Source of the DNA: Bordetella parapertussis
GTDB taxonomy: Bacteria; Pseudomonadota; Gammaproteobacteria; Burkholderiales; Burkholderiaceae_A
Reading direction: 5' to 3'
Assembly (NCBI GenBank): GCA_945862985.1
Contig: CAMAZF010000005.1
Span: forward strand, 37,459 to 101,458
DNA: 64,000 bases
Below are positions 44,624 to 53,815 of this stretch, piece after piece. Under the pieces are notes generated by a model. It was not told the origin of the DNA. It did no database searches and was given only the letters and a program-made list of their open reading frames with translations. The translations under genes and the position numbers were made by a program. Position 1 is the stretch's first letter; each line of letters starts with the position of its first letter.

Positions 44624-44817
44624 CGATCTTCGGCGATGGGGGCGATGGTGATTTCGGGAAGGTGGAGCGCCTCCTGGACGAGAAGGTGCGGAATGCCGTC
44701 CACGATGGGGTAGCCCAGCCGTTCTGTAGAGCAGATCAACATGGCGCCTCCAGGCGCCAGCGCGAGCGTGCCGTGGCACTGAGGGCATGCGAGGATGTCA
44801 CGCACTTTGGAGTCCAT
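44620..44817 (-). CDS. Trm112/YcaR family small zinc-binding protein
   Basis: 65 residues. LACPQCHGTLAL and MLICSTERLGYPIVDGIPHLL are the family signature; the CPxC pair and later cysteine can bind zinc. Bacterial Trm112-like proteins (DUF343, YcaR) lie between lpxK and kdsB in very many proteobacteria, as here. The role is not known well. The ATG at 44817 sits 20 bases inside the lpxK tail, and its stop overlaps the kdsB TTG start. Confidence 0.92.
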   Translation of the reverse strand: MDSKVRDILACPQCHGTLALAPGGAMLICSTERLGYPIVDGIPHLLVQEALHLPEITIAPIAEDR

Positions 44818-45964
44818 CTCTGCATTGTAGTCGCGCGATGAGGTGCTGGGTCCATTCGGGCGGAAGACTGTGGTCGAGCTGCAGCGCCCAGAGCCGAGCC
44901 CAAGGGAAATCCGCTCGCGTGGAGTGGCTGGATTGAAACTTTCCAAAGTCTTTCTCGGTGGTCAGGATGAAATCTGGCCAGTCTTGCGAGCCTCTGATGC
45001 GTTCGAGCGTGCCCCACGGATTGAACGCATGATCGTCCAGAGCGATGCATTGGGTGAGAGGCAGGCCCTGAGCCCGAAGGTCATCAAAGAAGCGATGAGG
45101 CTCTGCAATACCGGCAACCGCCCACACGGTGGGGGAAGGGTGGCCTTGAATCTGCGCACGCAGACTGCTCAGGGATTGGTGCTCTTGAAGCCCAACCCAT
45201 TGGGATGGCCGCATGGAGAGTCCCGCCACTGGGGGGCGGGGGTGAAGGCTACTGAGCAGCACAGACAGGCTTTCTGCATTCGGTGTGCCCTTGATGAGCA
45301 CCAGGTCTGGCTGTGCGAAGTGCAGGGGAGGCCATGCGAACCGATTCGGCCCAGCAGGCAGGCAGAGCCCATTCCCGAGCAGCCGGTCATCGAGCAACAG
45401 CACGCGAATCTGAGGCCTGAGCGAGGTCTGAGAGAGGCCATCATCCAAGACCACGACCTCGAGGTCTGGGCAATGCGACAACAGGGCCTGGCCCGCTTGA
45501 TGTCGATCGGGGTGAATGGCCACGGGTACGCCGGCGCGGTGATGGATGAGCCAGGGCTCGTCACCGATCCAGTCAGGGTTTGCCGATGCATCTGGCAGGA
45601 GCACCCGGGGTTGATCGCTGGACTTGAGCTCTGGCTTAAGGCCGTACCCTCGACTGATCAGCCCGGCTCTCAATCCCTTGGCTTGGAGGGCCTGTAAGAG
45701 GCCGAGACAGGCTGGGGTCTTTCCTGCGCCACCCAGCAGGACATTTCCGACGGCGATCACCGGAATGCGGAGTTGAGGGGCGTCTTGCTGTTTCCTCTGT
45801 CTTCGACGTGCGTTGGCCGCAACAAGCTGACCGAATGGTCCCAGCAGGAGCCGACCCAGTTGCATGCCTTGGTTTGCCTCCCCGGCGGTCGGGAACCAGT
45901 TTTTCCACAGCCAAGCAGCGAGCGCTCCGCGCCGTTGGGGGGGTGTGGATAAGTCTGTGGACAT
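44798..45964 (-). CDS. lpxK: Tetraacyldisaccharide 4'-kinase
   Basis: 388 residues. A hydrophobic-amphipathic N-terminus anchors the enzyme at the inner membrane. The P-loop GNVLLGGAGKTP is at 73-84, ISRGYGLKPEL follows, and VVLDDGLSQTSL is the region that is DDGxQ in most LpxK. It phosphorylates the lipid A precursor. The ATG at 45964 is used; a GTG at 46009 is possible. Both give a protein longer than the E. coli enzyme (328). Confidence 0.93.
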   Translation of the reverse strand: MSTDLSTPPQRRGALAAWLWKNWFPTAGEANQGMQLGRLLLGPFGQLVAANARRRQRKQQDAPQLRIPVIAVGNVLLGGAGKTPACLGLLQALQAKGLRAGLISRGYGLKPELKSSDQPRVLLPDASANPDWIGDEPWLIHHRAGVPVAIHPDRHQAGQALLSHCPDLEVVVLDDGLSQTSLRPQIRVLLLDDRLLGNGLCLPAGPNRFAWPPLHFAQPDLVLIKGTPNAESLSVLLSSLHPRPPVAGLSMRPSQWVGLQEHQSLSSLRAQIQGHPSPTVWAVAGIAEPHRFFDDLRAQGLPLTQCIALDDHAFNPWGTLERIRGSQDWPDFILTTEKDFGKFQSSHSTRADFPWARLWALQLDHSLPPEWTQHLIARLQCRDGLQSA

Positions 45965-46201
45965 GAAGGATTTCGCGCGGGTACGGATGAGGACGGGTGA
46001 GGGTTTCACTATTATGAGGGTGTGGGCCTCGACCGTGGCCGGGGTGAAACTGGAAACGTGCCCTTTGATTTATTCATTTTTTTTCAATTACTTGGAAATA
46101 TTTACTAGGGTTTTCATGGTTTTTCCCTTCGCCAAGCCAGGCGGTTCAGTGTTTGACGCCCTGGCGTTAAGTCCCCGAGCGGGTTGTGGAGAAGTCGCGT
46201 G
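45965..46201. other. Intergenic region between divergent lpxK and xseA
   Basis: 237 bases, the longest gap in the window. It holds an AT-rich core at about 46065-46135, with an eight-T run around 46079-46086, clearly different from the GC-rich genes around it; both promoters probably lie there but no clean -35/-10 pair was found. Near xseA an imperfect hairpin can form (CCAGGCG with CGCCCTGG). Burkholderiales relatives, from memory, carry exbB and exbD between xseA and lpxK; no trace of them was seen here. Confidence 0.6.
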
Positions 46202-47431
46202 ATGCAGCCAGCTGAAGACCTGCCCCTGATCTCCGTGTCTGAGCTCAATCGCCGTGTGACTGGCCTGCTGGAGCGACAATTCCCGCTCGTGCGGCTACAG
46301 GCCGAGATCTCACAGGTGACCCAAGCCAGCAGTGGACATTGGTACCTCACGCTGAAGGACGCGGGCGCGAGTGTGCGGGGGGTGCTCTTTCGACGTGAGG
46401 CTGCGGGGTTGACCGTGGCTCCGCGTGAGGGCCTCCAGGTCGAGGTGCGTGCGCAGCCCTCTCTCTATGAGCCAAGGGGCGACTTTCAGCTCCGGCTGCT
46501 CTCTTTGAAGCCAGCCGGTCAGGGCGATCTCTATGCCCTCTTTCTTCGCCTGCGCGCCCGCCTGATGGAGGAGGGGTTGTTTGCCGAGTCTCGCAAGCGA
46601 CCCCTGCCGGTGTCTATTCGCCGCGTTGGTGTGTTGACCTCGATGAGCGGCGCTGCGCTTCGGGATTTTCTCGTGACCATCGGGGCCCGTGCCCCGATGA
46701 TCCAGGTGTTGGTCTTTCCCAGTCTGGTTCAGGGCGCCGAGGCCCCTGCTGCACTCTTGGCGGCACTCGAAAGGGTGAGGCATGCGAGCCTTGATGTATT
46801 GGCCGTGATTCGGGGAGGGGGCAGCCTCGAGGACCTCTGGGCCTTTAACGATGAGGCGTTTGTGCGCGCCCTTGCGGACTGCGAGGTACCCGTTGTCTCG
46901 GGCGTGGGACATGAGACCGACATCACGCTGACCGACTTGGTATCGGATCACCGAGCGGCCACCCCCACGGCTGCCGCAGAGCGGATTGCGGCCCAGGTGA
47001 CGCAAGAGCGTGACCACCTGATAGACGTTTTCGAGCGTCTTCGCACCCGTGTTCAAAGGGTTTTAGACCATGGCTGGCAGCGTGTGGATCGTGCGCGGGG
47101 CGCCCTGCGCAGTCCCCGGCATGAGCTCCGCGCTCAGTCTGAGCGACTCGCGAGCGCGCAGGAGCGGTTGCTGAGTCTCCAGGCACGGGGATTCGTCGCA
47201 TGGGAGGCTCGGCTCGCAGGTGCGGGTCGGGCCTTGGCGGCACTGAGTCCACTGGGCGTGCTGTCGCGGGGCTACCTCTTGGCGATGGACGGGCAGGGGG
47301 CCCCGGTGACCTCAGTGGAACAGATGCGAGTGAATGCGACTCTCGAGCTCTGGGCCCAGGATGGTCGGGCCCAGGTGCAGGTGAAATCCCTAGAACGGGC
47401 CCAGGGCAATGACCCTGAAAGCTCGTCATAA
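46202..47431 (+). CDS. xseA: Exodeoxyribonuclease VII large subunit
   Basis: 409 residues. The N-terminal OB fold (LISVSELNRRVTGLLERQFPLVRLQAEISQ) binds DNA. The catalytic domain has RRVGVLTSMSGAALRDFLVTI and VIRGGGSLEDLWAFNDEAFVRALADCEVPVVSGVGHETDITLTDLVSDHRAATPTAAAE. A long coiled coil follows. It degrades single-stranded DNA with XseB subunits from the ispA locus. The ATG at 46202 is used; GTG at 46199 and TTG at 46184 are in frame. GGAGAAG precedes it. Confidence 0.95.
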   Translation: MQPAEDLPLISVSELNRRVTGLLERQFPLVRLQAEISQVTQASSGHWYLTLKDAGASVRGVLFRREAAGLTVAPREGLQVEVRAQPSLYEPRGDFQLRLLSLKPAGQGDLYALFLRLRARLMEEGLFAESRKRPLPVSIRRVGVLTSMSGAALRDFLVTIGARAPMIQVLVFPSLVQGAEAPAALLAALERVRHASLDVLAVIRGGGSLEDLWAFNDEAFVRALADCEVPVVSGVGHETDITLTDLVSDHRAATPTAAAERIAAQVTQERDHLIDVFERLRTRVQRVLDHGWQRVDRARGALRSPRHELRAQSERLASAQERLLSLQARGFVAWEARLAGAGRALAALSPLGVLSRGYLLAMDGQGAPVTSVEQMRVNATLELWAQDGRAQVQVKSLERAQGNDPESSS

Positions 47432-47476
47432 TTTCCAGTCATCCTCCCCATTTAACCTCGCTAGGAGTCCTAAGCA

Positions 47477-48058
47477 ATGGAACACTCGCTTCCCGCGCTG
47501 CCGTACGCCATGGATGCGCTCTCGCCCCACATTTCAAAAGAGACGCTTGAATTCCACTACGGAAAACATCACCAGACGTATGTCACGAACCTCAACAATC
47601 TGATCAAGGGCACTGAGTTTGAGAGCGCCTCGCTCGAGGACATCGTCAGACGTTCCTCGGGTGGCGTGTTCAATAACGCCGCTCAGGTCTGGAATCACAC
47701 CTTCTATTGGCACTCGCTCAGCCCCAACGGTGGCGGTGAGCCCAAGGGTGCCCTGGCAGCAGCCATTGAGGCCAAGTGGGGTAGCTACGCGGCGTTCAAA
47801 GAAGCCTTCACCAAGAGCGCCGTGGGCAACTTCGGGTCAGGATGGACATGGCTGGTGAAGAAGTCCGATGGCAGCCTAGACATCGTGAACACCAGCAATG
47901 CGGCAACGCCACTGACCACAGATGATCATGCTTTGCTCACTTGCGATGTCTGGGAGCATGCCTACTACGTGGATTACCGAAACCGTCGTCCCGACTACCT
48001 CGGCGCGTTCTGGGCCTTGGCGAACTGGGACCACGCTGCCGCTCAGTTCAGCGCTTAA
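47477..48058 (+). CDS. sodB: Superoxide dismutase, Fe type
   Basis: 193 residues, no signal peptide, so cytoplasmic. [33 protein letters not shown] carries the first metal histidine, [18 protein letters not shown] the second, and [19 protein letters not shown] the Asp and last His. The residues fit the Fe enzyme (FNNAAQxWNHTFYW). It removes superoxide. TAGGAGTCC precedes the ATG. The tail overlaps the convergent DUF192 gene by 11 bases. Confidence 0.96.
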   Translation: MEHSLPALPYAMDALSPHISKETLEFHYGKHHQTYVTNLNNLIKGTEFESASLEDIVRRSSGGVFNNAAQVWNHTFYWHSLSPNGGGEPKGALAAAIEAKWGSYAAFKEAFTKSAVGNFGSGWTWLVKKSDGSLDIVNTSNAATPLTTDDHALLTCDVWEHAYYVDYRNRRPDYLGAFWALANWDHAAAQFSA

Positions 48059-48509
48059 GGCTGACCCGGTCTTTCGCTCCAATCCCTCGGTTCTGGAACC
48101 AGCCCTGGGTCATCTCCAGGGCGAACCGAGCATCGGTCTGCGCGCAATGGACGGTGTCTGAGCGGGGCTGCATGTCTGCAAGGTTGATCACCTCACCAGA
48201 GTCGTTGAGAAACGCGACGGTGAGGGGCAGAGGGGTGTTGCGCATCCACATGCAGATGCGCTCTGGCGCATCGAAAATGAACAGCATCCCGGAATCGGGT
48301 TCAAGCGACGTTCTGCCCATGAGCCCCTTGGCCCGCGCCTCGGGTGTTCTTGCCACTTCCACCTGAATTCGAAAGCCCTTCACCTCAAGTGTGCTTGGCG
48401 ATTGGGCCTGTGCCAACGCCAGTTGCCCGGGCGCGGCCTGCGAGCTTGAGATGCAAATGACGAGTCCGAAGGACAGTAAGACAGCTTTGAGTGGCATGAG
48501 GAGGTCCAT
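48048..48509 (-). CDS. DUF192 family exported protein
   Basis: 153 residues. The signal peptide [26 protein letters not shown] is followed by the DUF192 domain: [63 protein letters not shown]. This beta-rich domain is widespread and periplasmic or extracellular in many bacteria, with unknown function. A second ATG at 48497 would shorten the signal peptide. It is preceded by a strong terminator, so it needs its own promoter, and it overlaps sodB tail to tail. Confidence 0.9.
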   Translation of the reverse strand: MDLLMPLKAVLLSFGLVICISSSQAAPGQLALAQAQSPSTLEVKGFRIQVEVARTPEARAKGLMGRTSLEPDSGMLFIFDAPERICMWMRNTPLPLTVAFLNDSGEVINLADMQPRSDTVHCAQTDARFALEMTQGWFQNRGIGAKDRVSLKR

Positions 48510-48526
48510 AGAACCGGATTGTGCCG

Positions 48527-48559
48527 AAAAAAAAAGCGGGCCATGGGGCCCGCTTTTTT
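48527..48559. terminator. Bidirectional terminator after the repeat-rich exported protein gene
   Basis: GCGGGCC (48536-48542), a four-base loop, GGCCCGC (48547-48553). It is flanked by nine A residues on the left and six T residues on the right, so either strand gives a GC stem plus U-run. It mainly ends the minus-strand small gene at 48589, 29 bases before it, and insulates DUF192. Confidence 0.88.
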
Positions 48560-48588
48560 CCCAAACCGGAGGCAAGCCCCCGAAGGGT

Positions 48589-48807
48589 TTACTTCTTAGC
48601 GTCAGCTTTCTTCTCGTCCTTCTTAGCTTCAGCTTTTTTCTCAGCTTTCTTCTCAGCCTTCTTCTCTTCTTTCTTGGCGGGAGCGGCAGCAGGAGCAGCA
48701 GCAGGCGCGGCAGCAGGAGCAGCAGCAGGAGCAGCGGCGGGCTTGTCAGCAGCGACAGCAACGGTAGCAAAAAGGCCGGTGGCCAGAGCAGCGATCAACG
48801 TTTTCAT
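48589..48807 (-). CDS. Small exported Ala/Pro- then Lys/Glu-repeat protein
   Basis: 72 residues. A signal peptide (MKTLIAALATGLFATVAVA) is followed by DKP and about five PAAA units, then roughly 28 residues of KKEEKKAEKKAEKKAEAKK type. The mature part is therefore a stiff Ala/Pro spacer and a highly basic, helix-prone tail. There are no cysteines or aromatic residues. It resembles in style the acid-shock or histone-H1-like basic peptides but has no clear family. It has its own terminator, and its leader holds a GCGGCC/GGCCGC hairpin. The signal peptide and codon use argue that it is real. Confidence 0.8.
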   Translation of the reverse strand: MKTLIAALATGLFATVAVAADKPAAAPAAAPAAAPAAAPAAAPAKKEEKKAEKKAEKKAEAKKDEKKADAKK

Positions 48808-48830
48808 GATTTCCCTTTGATTTTGGAGAC

Positions 48831-48848
48831 GCGGCCTCTTTTGGCCGC
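48831..48848 (-). promoter_or_regulatory. Hairpin in leader of the repeat-rich exported protein
   Basis: GCGGCC and GGCCGC form a perfect six-base GC stem with a six-base T-rich loop, 24 bases upstream of the ATG at 48807. It may stabilise the mRNA or regulate translation. It is too far from a T-run to be a terminator. Confidence 0.45.
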
Positions 48849-48916
48849 AGCGAGACTATAGAAGCAAAGCTTTTCGATTTGGGCGGTGCGTTTGCGTGAA
48901 TTATATTTTCTTGAAT

Positions 48917-48930
48917 TCATCGGCCGATGA
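48917..48930. promoter_or_regulatory. 14-bp palindrome upstream of icd
   Basis: TCATCGGCCGATGA is a perfect 14-base palindrome 51 bases before the icd ATG, in the 174-base gap shared with the divergent small exported protein gene. TAAGAT at 48941-48946 could be a -10 element, placing the palindrome just upstream of it. It could be an operator for a dimeric regulator; no regulator is identified. Confidence 0.4.
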
Positions 48931-48981
48931 CGGTCCGCGCTAAGATGACTGACTCACATTTTTCTCAATAGGAGACGCTCG

Positions 48982-50235
48982 ATGTCCAGCAAGATCGTGG
49001 TGCCTGCCACCGGTGAAAAGATCACCGTCAACGCAGACTTCTCCCTGAATGTTCCCAACAATCCCATCATCCCTTACATCGAAGGGGACGGAACAGGAGT
49101 GGACATTTCACCCGTCATGATCAAAGTGGTGGATGCCGCGGTTCAGAAAGCCTATGGAGGCGCTCGAAAGATCTCCTGGATGGAGATCTTCTGTGGAGAG
49201 AAGTCCACCCGTGTGTACGGTCCCGATGTCTGGTTGCCAGACGAGACCCTTCAAGTCTTGAAAGACTACGTGGTCTCCATCAAGGGCCCGCTCACGACAC
49301 CCGTGGGAGGGGGGATCCGCTCTCTGAACGTCGCACTGCGACAGCAGCTGGATTTATACGTCTGCCTGCGCCCGGTGCGTTACTTTGCGGGCGTCCCCAG
49401 CCCTCTGAAAGAGCCCGAGAAGACCGATATGGTGATCTTCCGAGAGAATTCGGAAGACATCTATGCCGGTATCGAGTATCAGGCAGAGTCCGACCAGGCC
49501 AAAAAGCTGATCAAGCTCCTGATCGAGGAATTTGGCGTCAAGAAGATTCGGTTCCCAGAAACCTCAGGTATTGGCATCAAACCGGTCTCCCGTGAGGGAA
49601 CCGAGCGACTGGTTCGCAAAGCCATTCAGTACGCCATTGACAACGACAAGCCCAGCGTGACCATTGTTCACAAGGGCAACATCATGAAGTTCACCGAGGG
49701 TGGTTTCCGTGATTGGGCGTATGCACTGGCACAGAACGAGTTTGGTGCCCAATTGATCGACGGTGGCCCGTGGTGCAGTTTCAAGAATCCGAAGACGGGT
49801 CGGGACATCATCGTCAAAGACTCCATCGCGGATGCTTTCCTTCAGCAGATTCTGTTGCGCCCGGCCGAATACAGCGTGATCGCAACGCTCAACTTGAACG
49901 GAGACTATGTCTCCGATGCCTTGGCAGCGCAGGTGGGCGGAATTGGCATCGCCCCAGGTGCGAATCTCTCCGACAGCGTGGCCATGTTTGAGGCGACACA
50001 TGGCACGGCGCCAAAGTATGCGGGCAAGGATTACGTGAACCCTGGCTCATTGATTCTGTCTGCCGAGATGATGCTGCGACACATGGGTTGGGTGGAAGCG
50101 GCAGATCTCATCATCTCTTCCATGGAGAAGGCCATCACCACGAAACGAGTCACTTACGACTTCGCTCGCCTGATGGATGGTGCTACACAGGTCTCTTGTT
50201 CCGGCTTCGGCGAAGTGATGATTGAGCAGATGTGA
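48982..50235 (+). CDS. icd: Isocitrate dehydrogenase, NADP-dependent
   Basis: 417 residues, normal for the dimeric NADP enzyme. [24 protein letters not shown] at the N-terminus, [38 protein letters not shown] with the phosphorylatable serine, [30 protein letters not shown] and [33 protein letters not shown] are all present. It oxidises isocitrate to 2-oxoglutarate. TAGGAGA precedes the ATG. Two stem-loops follow the stop. Confidence 0.97.
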   Translation: MSSKIVVPATGEKITVNADFSLNVPNNPIIPYIEGDGTGVDISPVMIKVVDAAVQKAYGGARKISWMEIFCGEKSTRVYGPDVWLPDETLQVLKDYVVSIKGPLTTPVGGGIRSLNVALRQQLDLYVCLRPVRYFAGVPSPLKEPEKTDMVIFRENSEDIYAGIEYQAESDQAKKLIKLLIEEFGVKKIRFPETSGIGIKPVSREGTERLVRKAIQYAIDNDKPSVTIVHKGNIMKFTEGGFRDWAYALAQNEFGAQLIDGGPWCSFKNPKTGRDIIVKDSIADAFLQQILLRPAEYSVIATLNLNGDYVSDALAAQVGGIGIAPGANLSDSVAMFEATHGTAPKYAGKDYVNPGSLILSAEMMLRHMGWVEAADLIISSMEKAITTKRVTYDFARLMDGATQVSCSGFGEVMIEQM

Positions 50236-50259
50236 GCCTAGGCGCTAGACGCTAATGGC

Positions 50260-50278
50260 GGCCCCGATGTCAGGGGCC
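50260..50278 (+). other. Stem-loop after icd
   Basis: GGCCCC, a seven-base loop and GGGGCC, starting 25 bases after the icd stop and immediately before the A-run of the following terminator. There is no U-run on the plus strand, so alone it is not a classical terminator; it may block exonucleases or pause polymerase. Confidence 0.5.
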
Positions 50279-50280
50279 AT

Positions 50281-50313
50281 AAAAAAAGCCCCAGCATGCT
50301 GGGGCTTTTTTTT
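50281..50313. terminator. Bidirectional terminator between icd and cspA
   Basis: A perfect palindrome GCCCCAGCATGCTGGGGC (50288-50305) flanked by seven A and eight T residues. Either strand gives a GC-rich stem and U-run. It ends icd on the plus strand and the cold-shock gene on the minus strand. Confidence 0.93.
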
Positions 50314-50327
50314 CGAAACCTTTGGCT

Positions 50328-50534
50328 TTAGGCCATGGGCACGATGTTGGATGCTTGCTTGCCTTTGGGGCCTTGAATGATGTCGAACTGCACCTTCTGG
50401 CCTTCTTTCAACGAGCGAAACCCGTTGGTTTGAATAGCCGAGAAGTGTGCGAAGACATCTTCGCCACCTTCATCGGGAGTGATGAAGCCAAAACCTTTAG
50501 CATCGTTGAACCACTTGACAGTACCTGTAGACAT
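50328..50534 (-). CDS. cspA: Cold-shock domain protein
   Basis: 68 residues from [24 protein letters not shown]. The RNP1-like KGFGFI and RNP2-like DVFAHFSAI motifs are present, so it binds single-stranded RNA/DNA as a chaperone. The symbol is generic; which Csp paralogue it represents is unknown. GCAGGA precedes the start. The 159-base gap to clpS contains a T-rich leader and, on this strand, a TTGACA hexamer about 100 bases before the start without a good -10 at 17 bases. Confidence 0.93.
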   Translation of the reverse strand: MSTGTVKWFNDAKGFGFITPDEGGEDVFAHFSAIQTNGFRSLKEGQKVQFDIIQGPKGKQASNIVPMA

Positions 50535-50693
50535 TCCTGCGTTCCTACCTATAGAGAAAAAAACAACAAACCGCACGTCAAGTGGACAACCCAACAAGGC
50601 ATGCGCCTGAACAGCAATCCCTAATATATGGACTGTCAAGGGGTTTGTCCAACAGAACCGCTTATTTTTGGTGTTTCCACCTAAAATAGGGTC

Positions 50694-51035
50694 ATGAATC
50701 CACTCCATTTGCCACGTCTGGGCATCGAAGACCCTGCCGACGGCGGCACGCCAGTCGCAGAGAAGGCGCCAAAAGTCCTTGCGCCCCCCCCCAAATACAC
50801 GGTGTGGCTTTTAAACGACGATTTCACCCCGATGGAATTTGTGGTCATTGTGCTGGAAAAATTCTTCTCGATGACTCGCGAGAAGGCCACCCAAGTCATG
50901 CTGAAGGTGCATCGAGAAGGACGTGGGGTTTGCGGGGTCTACCCAAAAGAGGTCGCAGAGACTAAGGTCGAGCAGGTGAACGGATTTTCTCGAATGCATC
51001 AACACCCCTTGCAGTGCGTAATGGAGGAAGCATGA
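50694..51035 (+). CDS. clpS: ClpS adaptor protein
   Basis: 113 residues. A disordered N-terminal arm of about 33 residues is followed by [61 protein letters not shown], the ClpS fold with the NDDFT/H66-type N-degron pocket. It delivers N-end-rule substrates to ClpA. The stop overlaps the clpA start as ATGA. It is divergent from cspA, 159 bases apart. Confidence 0.96.
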   Translation: MNPLHLPRLGIEDPADGGTPVAEKAPKVLAPPPKYTVWLLNDDFTPMEFVVIVLEKFFSMTREKATQVMLKVHREGRGVCGVYPKEVAETKVEQVNGFSRMHQHPLQCVMEEA

Positions 51036-53374
51036 TTTCCCAAGAACTCGAAGTGACCTTGCACATGGCCTTTGTGGAAGCCCGTCAGCAGCGACACGAG
51101 TTCATTACCGTTGAGCATCTGCTTCTTGCCCTGCTCGACAACCCGTCTGCGGCCGACATTCTGAAGGCCTGTGCAGCGGACATGGACGCACTGCGTAAGG
51201 CGCTCGCCAATCACATCAATGAGAACACGCCTGTCGTGGCCGGAAACGACGAGGTTGACACGCAACCCACGCTCGGCTTTCAGCGGGTCATTCAGCGCGC
51301 GATCATGCATGTTCAGTCCACCTCGAACGGCAAGAAAGAGGTCACTGGCGCGAACGTGCTGGTCGCCATCTTTGGAGAGAAGGATTCCCACGCGGTCTAC
51401 TTCCTGCACCAACAGAACATCACCCGTCTCGACGTGGTGAACTTCATTGCACACGGCATCACCAAGTCTGGCCCTCCTCAGGTGGGTGCCGAGGAGTCGT
51501 CTACGGAGACGACGGAGGCCACGTCCGCCCAGCAGCCTACACAGCCTACCCCTCTCGATCTGTATACCCAGAACCTCAACAAGCTCTCTAAGGATGGGCG
51601 CATCGACCCATTGATCGGAAGAGAGTCAGAGGTGGAGCGTGTCATCCAAGTGCTTTGCCGTCGTCGCAAGAACAACCCGCTGCTCGTGGGTGAGGCAGGT
51701 GTGGGAAAAACCGCGATTGCAGAGGGTTTGGCCTATCGCATCACCGAAGGACAAATCCCCGAGATTCTTGAGAAGGCCACCGTCTACGCGCTCGACATGG
51801 GCGCACTCTTGGCTGGAACCAAGTATCGCGGTGATTTTGAGCAGCGCCTCAAGGCCGTGTTGAAGCAGCTCCAAGCAGATCCTCATGCGGTGCTGTTCAT
51901 TGATGAGATCCACACCCTCATTGGCGCTGGTTCTGCTTCCGGTGGAACCCTCGATGCCAGCAATCTGCTCAAGCCTGCGCTCTCTTCGGGTCAACTCCGC
52001 TGTATTGGCGCGACCACTTACACGGAGTTTCGAGGCATTTTCGAAAAGGACCATGCGCTCTCTCGTCGCTTCCAGAAGATCGATGTCAATGAGCCCACGG
52101 TCGATCAGACCATCCAGATTCTGAAGGGCCTGAAGTCTCGCTTCGAGGAACACCATGGAGTTCGCTATCAGGCCGGAGCCCTCACGGCCGCCGCCGAATT
52201 GTCCGCGAAGTACATCAATGATCGACATCTTCCGGACAAGGCCATCGATGTGATCGATGAGGCTGGTGCAGCCCAGCGAATTCTTCCGAAGAGTAAACAG
52301 AAGCGCACGATCGGCAAGGCTGAGATTGAGGAGATCGTCTCCAAGATCGCCCGTATCCCGCCTCAGACGGTCAACACCGATGACCGTCAGATCCTCGCTA
52401 AGCTCGATCGCAATCTCAAGAATGTGGTCTTCGGTCAGGACCCAGCCATCGAGGCACTGGCATCTGCAATCAAGATGGCACGGTCTGGCTTGGGCAAGCC
52501 GGAGAAGCCCATCGGCAGTTTCCTGTTCAGTGGCCCCACGGGCGTGGGAAAGACTGAGGTCGCCAAGCAGCTCGCCTTCCTACTGGGCATTGAGCTCATT
52601 CGCTTTGACATGTCTGAGTACATGGAGCGTCACGCCGTGTCCCGGCTGATTGGGGCGCCTCCCGGTTATGTGGGCTTTGACCAAGGGGGCCTCCTCACCG
52701 AGGCCGTGAACAAGAAGCCTCACGCGGTGTTGTTGCTCGACGAGATCGAGAAGGCTCATCCGGAGATCTTCAACATCTTGCTGCAGGTCATGGACCACGG
52801 CACCCTCACCGACAACAACGGGCGTAAGGCAGATTTCCGCAATGTGATCATCGTCATGACCACCAATGCGGGCGCTGAGACACTGAACAAGCGATCGATT
52901 GGGTTTTCGAATTCGCGTCAGGCGGGCGACGAGATGGAAGACATCAAGCGCATGTTCACCCCCGAGTTCCGCAACCGTCTAGACGCCATCGTCTCATTCA
53001 AGGCACTGGACGAGGCCATCATCCTGCGTGTGGTGGACAAGTTCCTTATCGAGCTCGAGTCTCAGCTTCAGGAGAAGAAGGTCGAGGCCTCCTTCAGCGA
53101 CGGGCTTCGAAAGTACCTTGCTAAGCAGGGCTTTGATCCCGCCATGGGCGCGCGCCCCATGCAGCGCATCATCCAGGACAAGCTGCGTCGGGCCCTTGCG
53201 GATGAACTGCTCTTTGGTCGTCTGTCCGGAGGCGGTCGTGTGGATGTCGATCTCGAGTCAGATCAAGAGACCGTCGTGCTGCGTTTTCCAGAGGACGGCA
53301 ATGCGCCTCCGGCAAAAGGCCGATCTAAAGGGCGCGATGCGGACGAGGTGCCCGAGCCCGAGACCGTCGATTGA
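51032..53374 (+). CDS. clpA: ATP-dependent Clp protease ATP-binding subunit ClpA
   Basis: 780 residues. The N-domain starts [32 protein letters not shown]1 has Walker [16 protein letters not shown] and D2 has [15 protein letters not shown]; arginine fingers and the ClpP-binding loop region lie in D2. The C-terminus ends in an acidic, low-complexity tail of about 20 residues. It unfolds substrates for ClpP, which is not encoded here. The start is set by the ATGA overlap with clpS. Confidence 0.97.
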   Translation: MISQELEVTLHMAFVEARQQRHEFITVEHLLLALLDNPSAADILKACAADMDALRKALANHINENTPVVAGNDEVDTQPTLGFQRVIQRAIMHVQSTSNGKKEVTGANVLVAIFGEKDSHAVYFLHQQNITRLDVVNFIAHGITKSGPPQVGAEESSTETTEATSAQQPTQPTPLDLYTQNLNKLSKDGRIDPLIGRESEVERVIQVLCRRRKNNPLLVGEAGVGKTAIAEGLAYRITEGQIPEILEKATVYALDMGALLAGTKYRGDFEQRLKAVLKQLQADPHAVLFIDEIHTLIGAGSASGGTLDASNLLKPALSSGQLRCIGATTYTEFRGIFEKDHALSRRFQKIDVNEPTVDQTIQILKGLKSRFEEHHGVRYQAGALTAAAELSAKYINDRHLPDKAIDVIDEAGAAQRILPKSKQKRTIGKAEIEEIVSKIARIPPQTVNTDDRQILAKLDRNLKNVVFGQDPAIEALASAIKMARSGLGKPEKPIGSFLFSGPTGVGKTEVAKQLAFLLGIELIRFDMSEYMERHAVSRLIGAPPGYVGFDQGGLLTEAVNKKPHAVLLLDEIEKAHPEIFNILLQVMDHGTLTDNNGRKADFRNVIIVMTTNAGAETLNKRSIGFSNSRQAGDEMEDIKRMFTPEFRNRLDAIVSFKALDEAIILRVVDKFLIELESQLQEKKVEASFSDGLRKYLAKQGFDPAMGARPMQRIIQDKLRRALADELLFGRLSGGGRVDVDLESDQETVVLRFPEDGNAPPAKGRSKGRDADEVPEPETVD

Positions 53375-53426
53375 CCTGCTGTTGATGGAGTTGCTGGCGC
53401 AGTGCAGCACGTTCTCTGCTTGCCAC

Positions 53427-53442
53427 ATTGACGCAAGTCAAT
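53427..53442. promoter_or_regulatory. FNR-like palindrome upstream of the sulfide dehydrogenase genes
   Basis: ATTGAC-GCAA-GTCAAT, a perfect six-base inverted repeat with four-base spacer. It matches the TTGAc-N4-gTCAA pattern bound by Crp/Fnr-family regulators (the FNR consensus is TTGAT-N4-ATCAA). It lies 40 bases before the cytochrome start codon and also supplies a TTGACG -35-like element. The position fits repression or class-specific activation; which is unknown. Confidence 0.5.
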
Positions 53443-53482
53443 ACACTACAGATACGCATAAAAACATATCAGAGGAGATCTC

Positions 53483-53791
53483 ATGCGCGTGAAGATTCTA
53501 TTGGCGACAGCCACATTGGCGTTCGGCCTCACAGGTGGTGCTCAAGCCTCCGGTCTGGCAAAGGCGCAATACCTTGCTGCAACCTGCGCGAACTGTCACG
53601 GTACGAACGGCCAAGCTCAGGGTTCGGCCGTGAGTCTCGCAGGATACGACGCGGCCAAGTTCGTGGACACCATGAAGGCGTTCGCTGCGGGTCAGCGTGA
53701 AGCCACCGTCATGCACCAGTTGGCCAAGGGCTATACCGACGATCAACTCAAAGCCATGGCCGGTTTCTTCGCCAGCCAAAAAGCACAATAA
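53483..53791 (+). CDS. Periplasmic monoheme cytochrome c, likely FCSD subunit
   Basis: 102 residues. The signal peptide MRVKILLATATLAFGLTGGAQA precedes a class I cytochrome with one CANCH heme site (C35, C38, H39) and a candidate methionine ligand in TVMHQLAKGY. The size and sequence resemble the small c-type cytochrome subunit of flavocytochrome c sulfide dehydrogenase, and the flavoprotein gene follows after 24 bases. It would take electrons from the flavin. AGAGGAGA precedes the ATG. Confidence 0.88.
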   Translation: MRVKILLATATLAFGLTGGAQASGLAKAQYLAATCANCHGTNGQAQGSAVSLAGYDAAKFVDTMKAFAAGQREATVMHQLAKGYTDDQLKAMAGFFASQKAQ

Positions 53792-53815
53792 CGAGACGCC
53801 CTGAGGAGAGCATTC

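Noticed and set aside
48391..48861. Plus-strand frame of 156 codons across DUF192 and the small exported protein.
   Set aside because: It reads through a strong terminator and gives Ser/Leu/Arg low-complexity sequence; both minus-strand genes have signal peptides.
48910..48935. CTTGAAT upstream of icd as a second sigma-32 type promoter.
   Set aside because: No CCCAT-like -10 follows at 13-15 bases, unlike the two real examples before grpE and dnaK.
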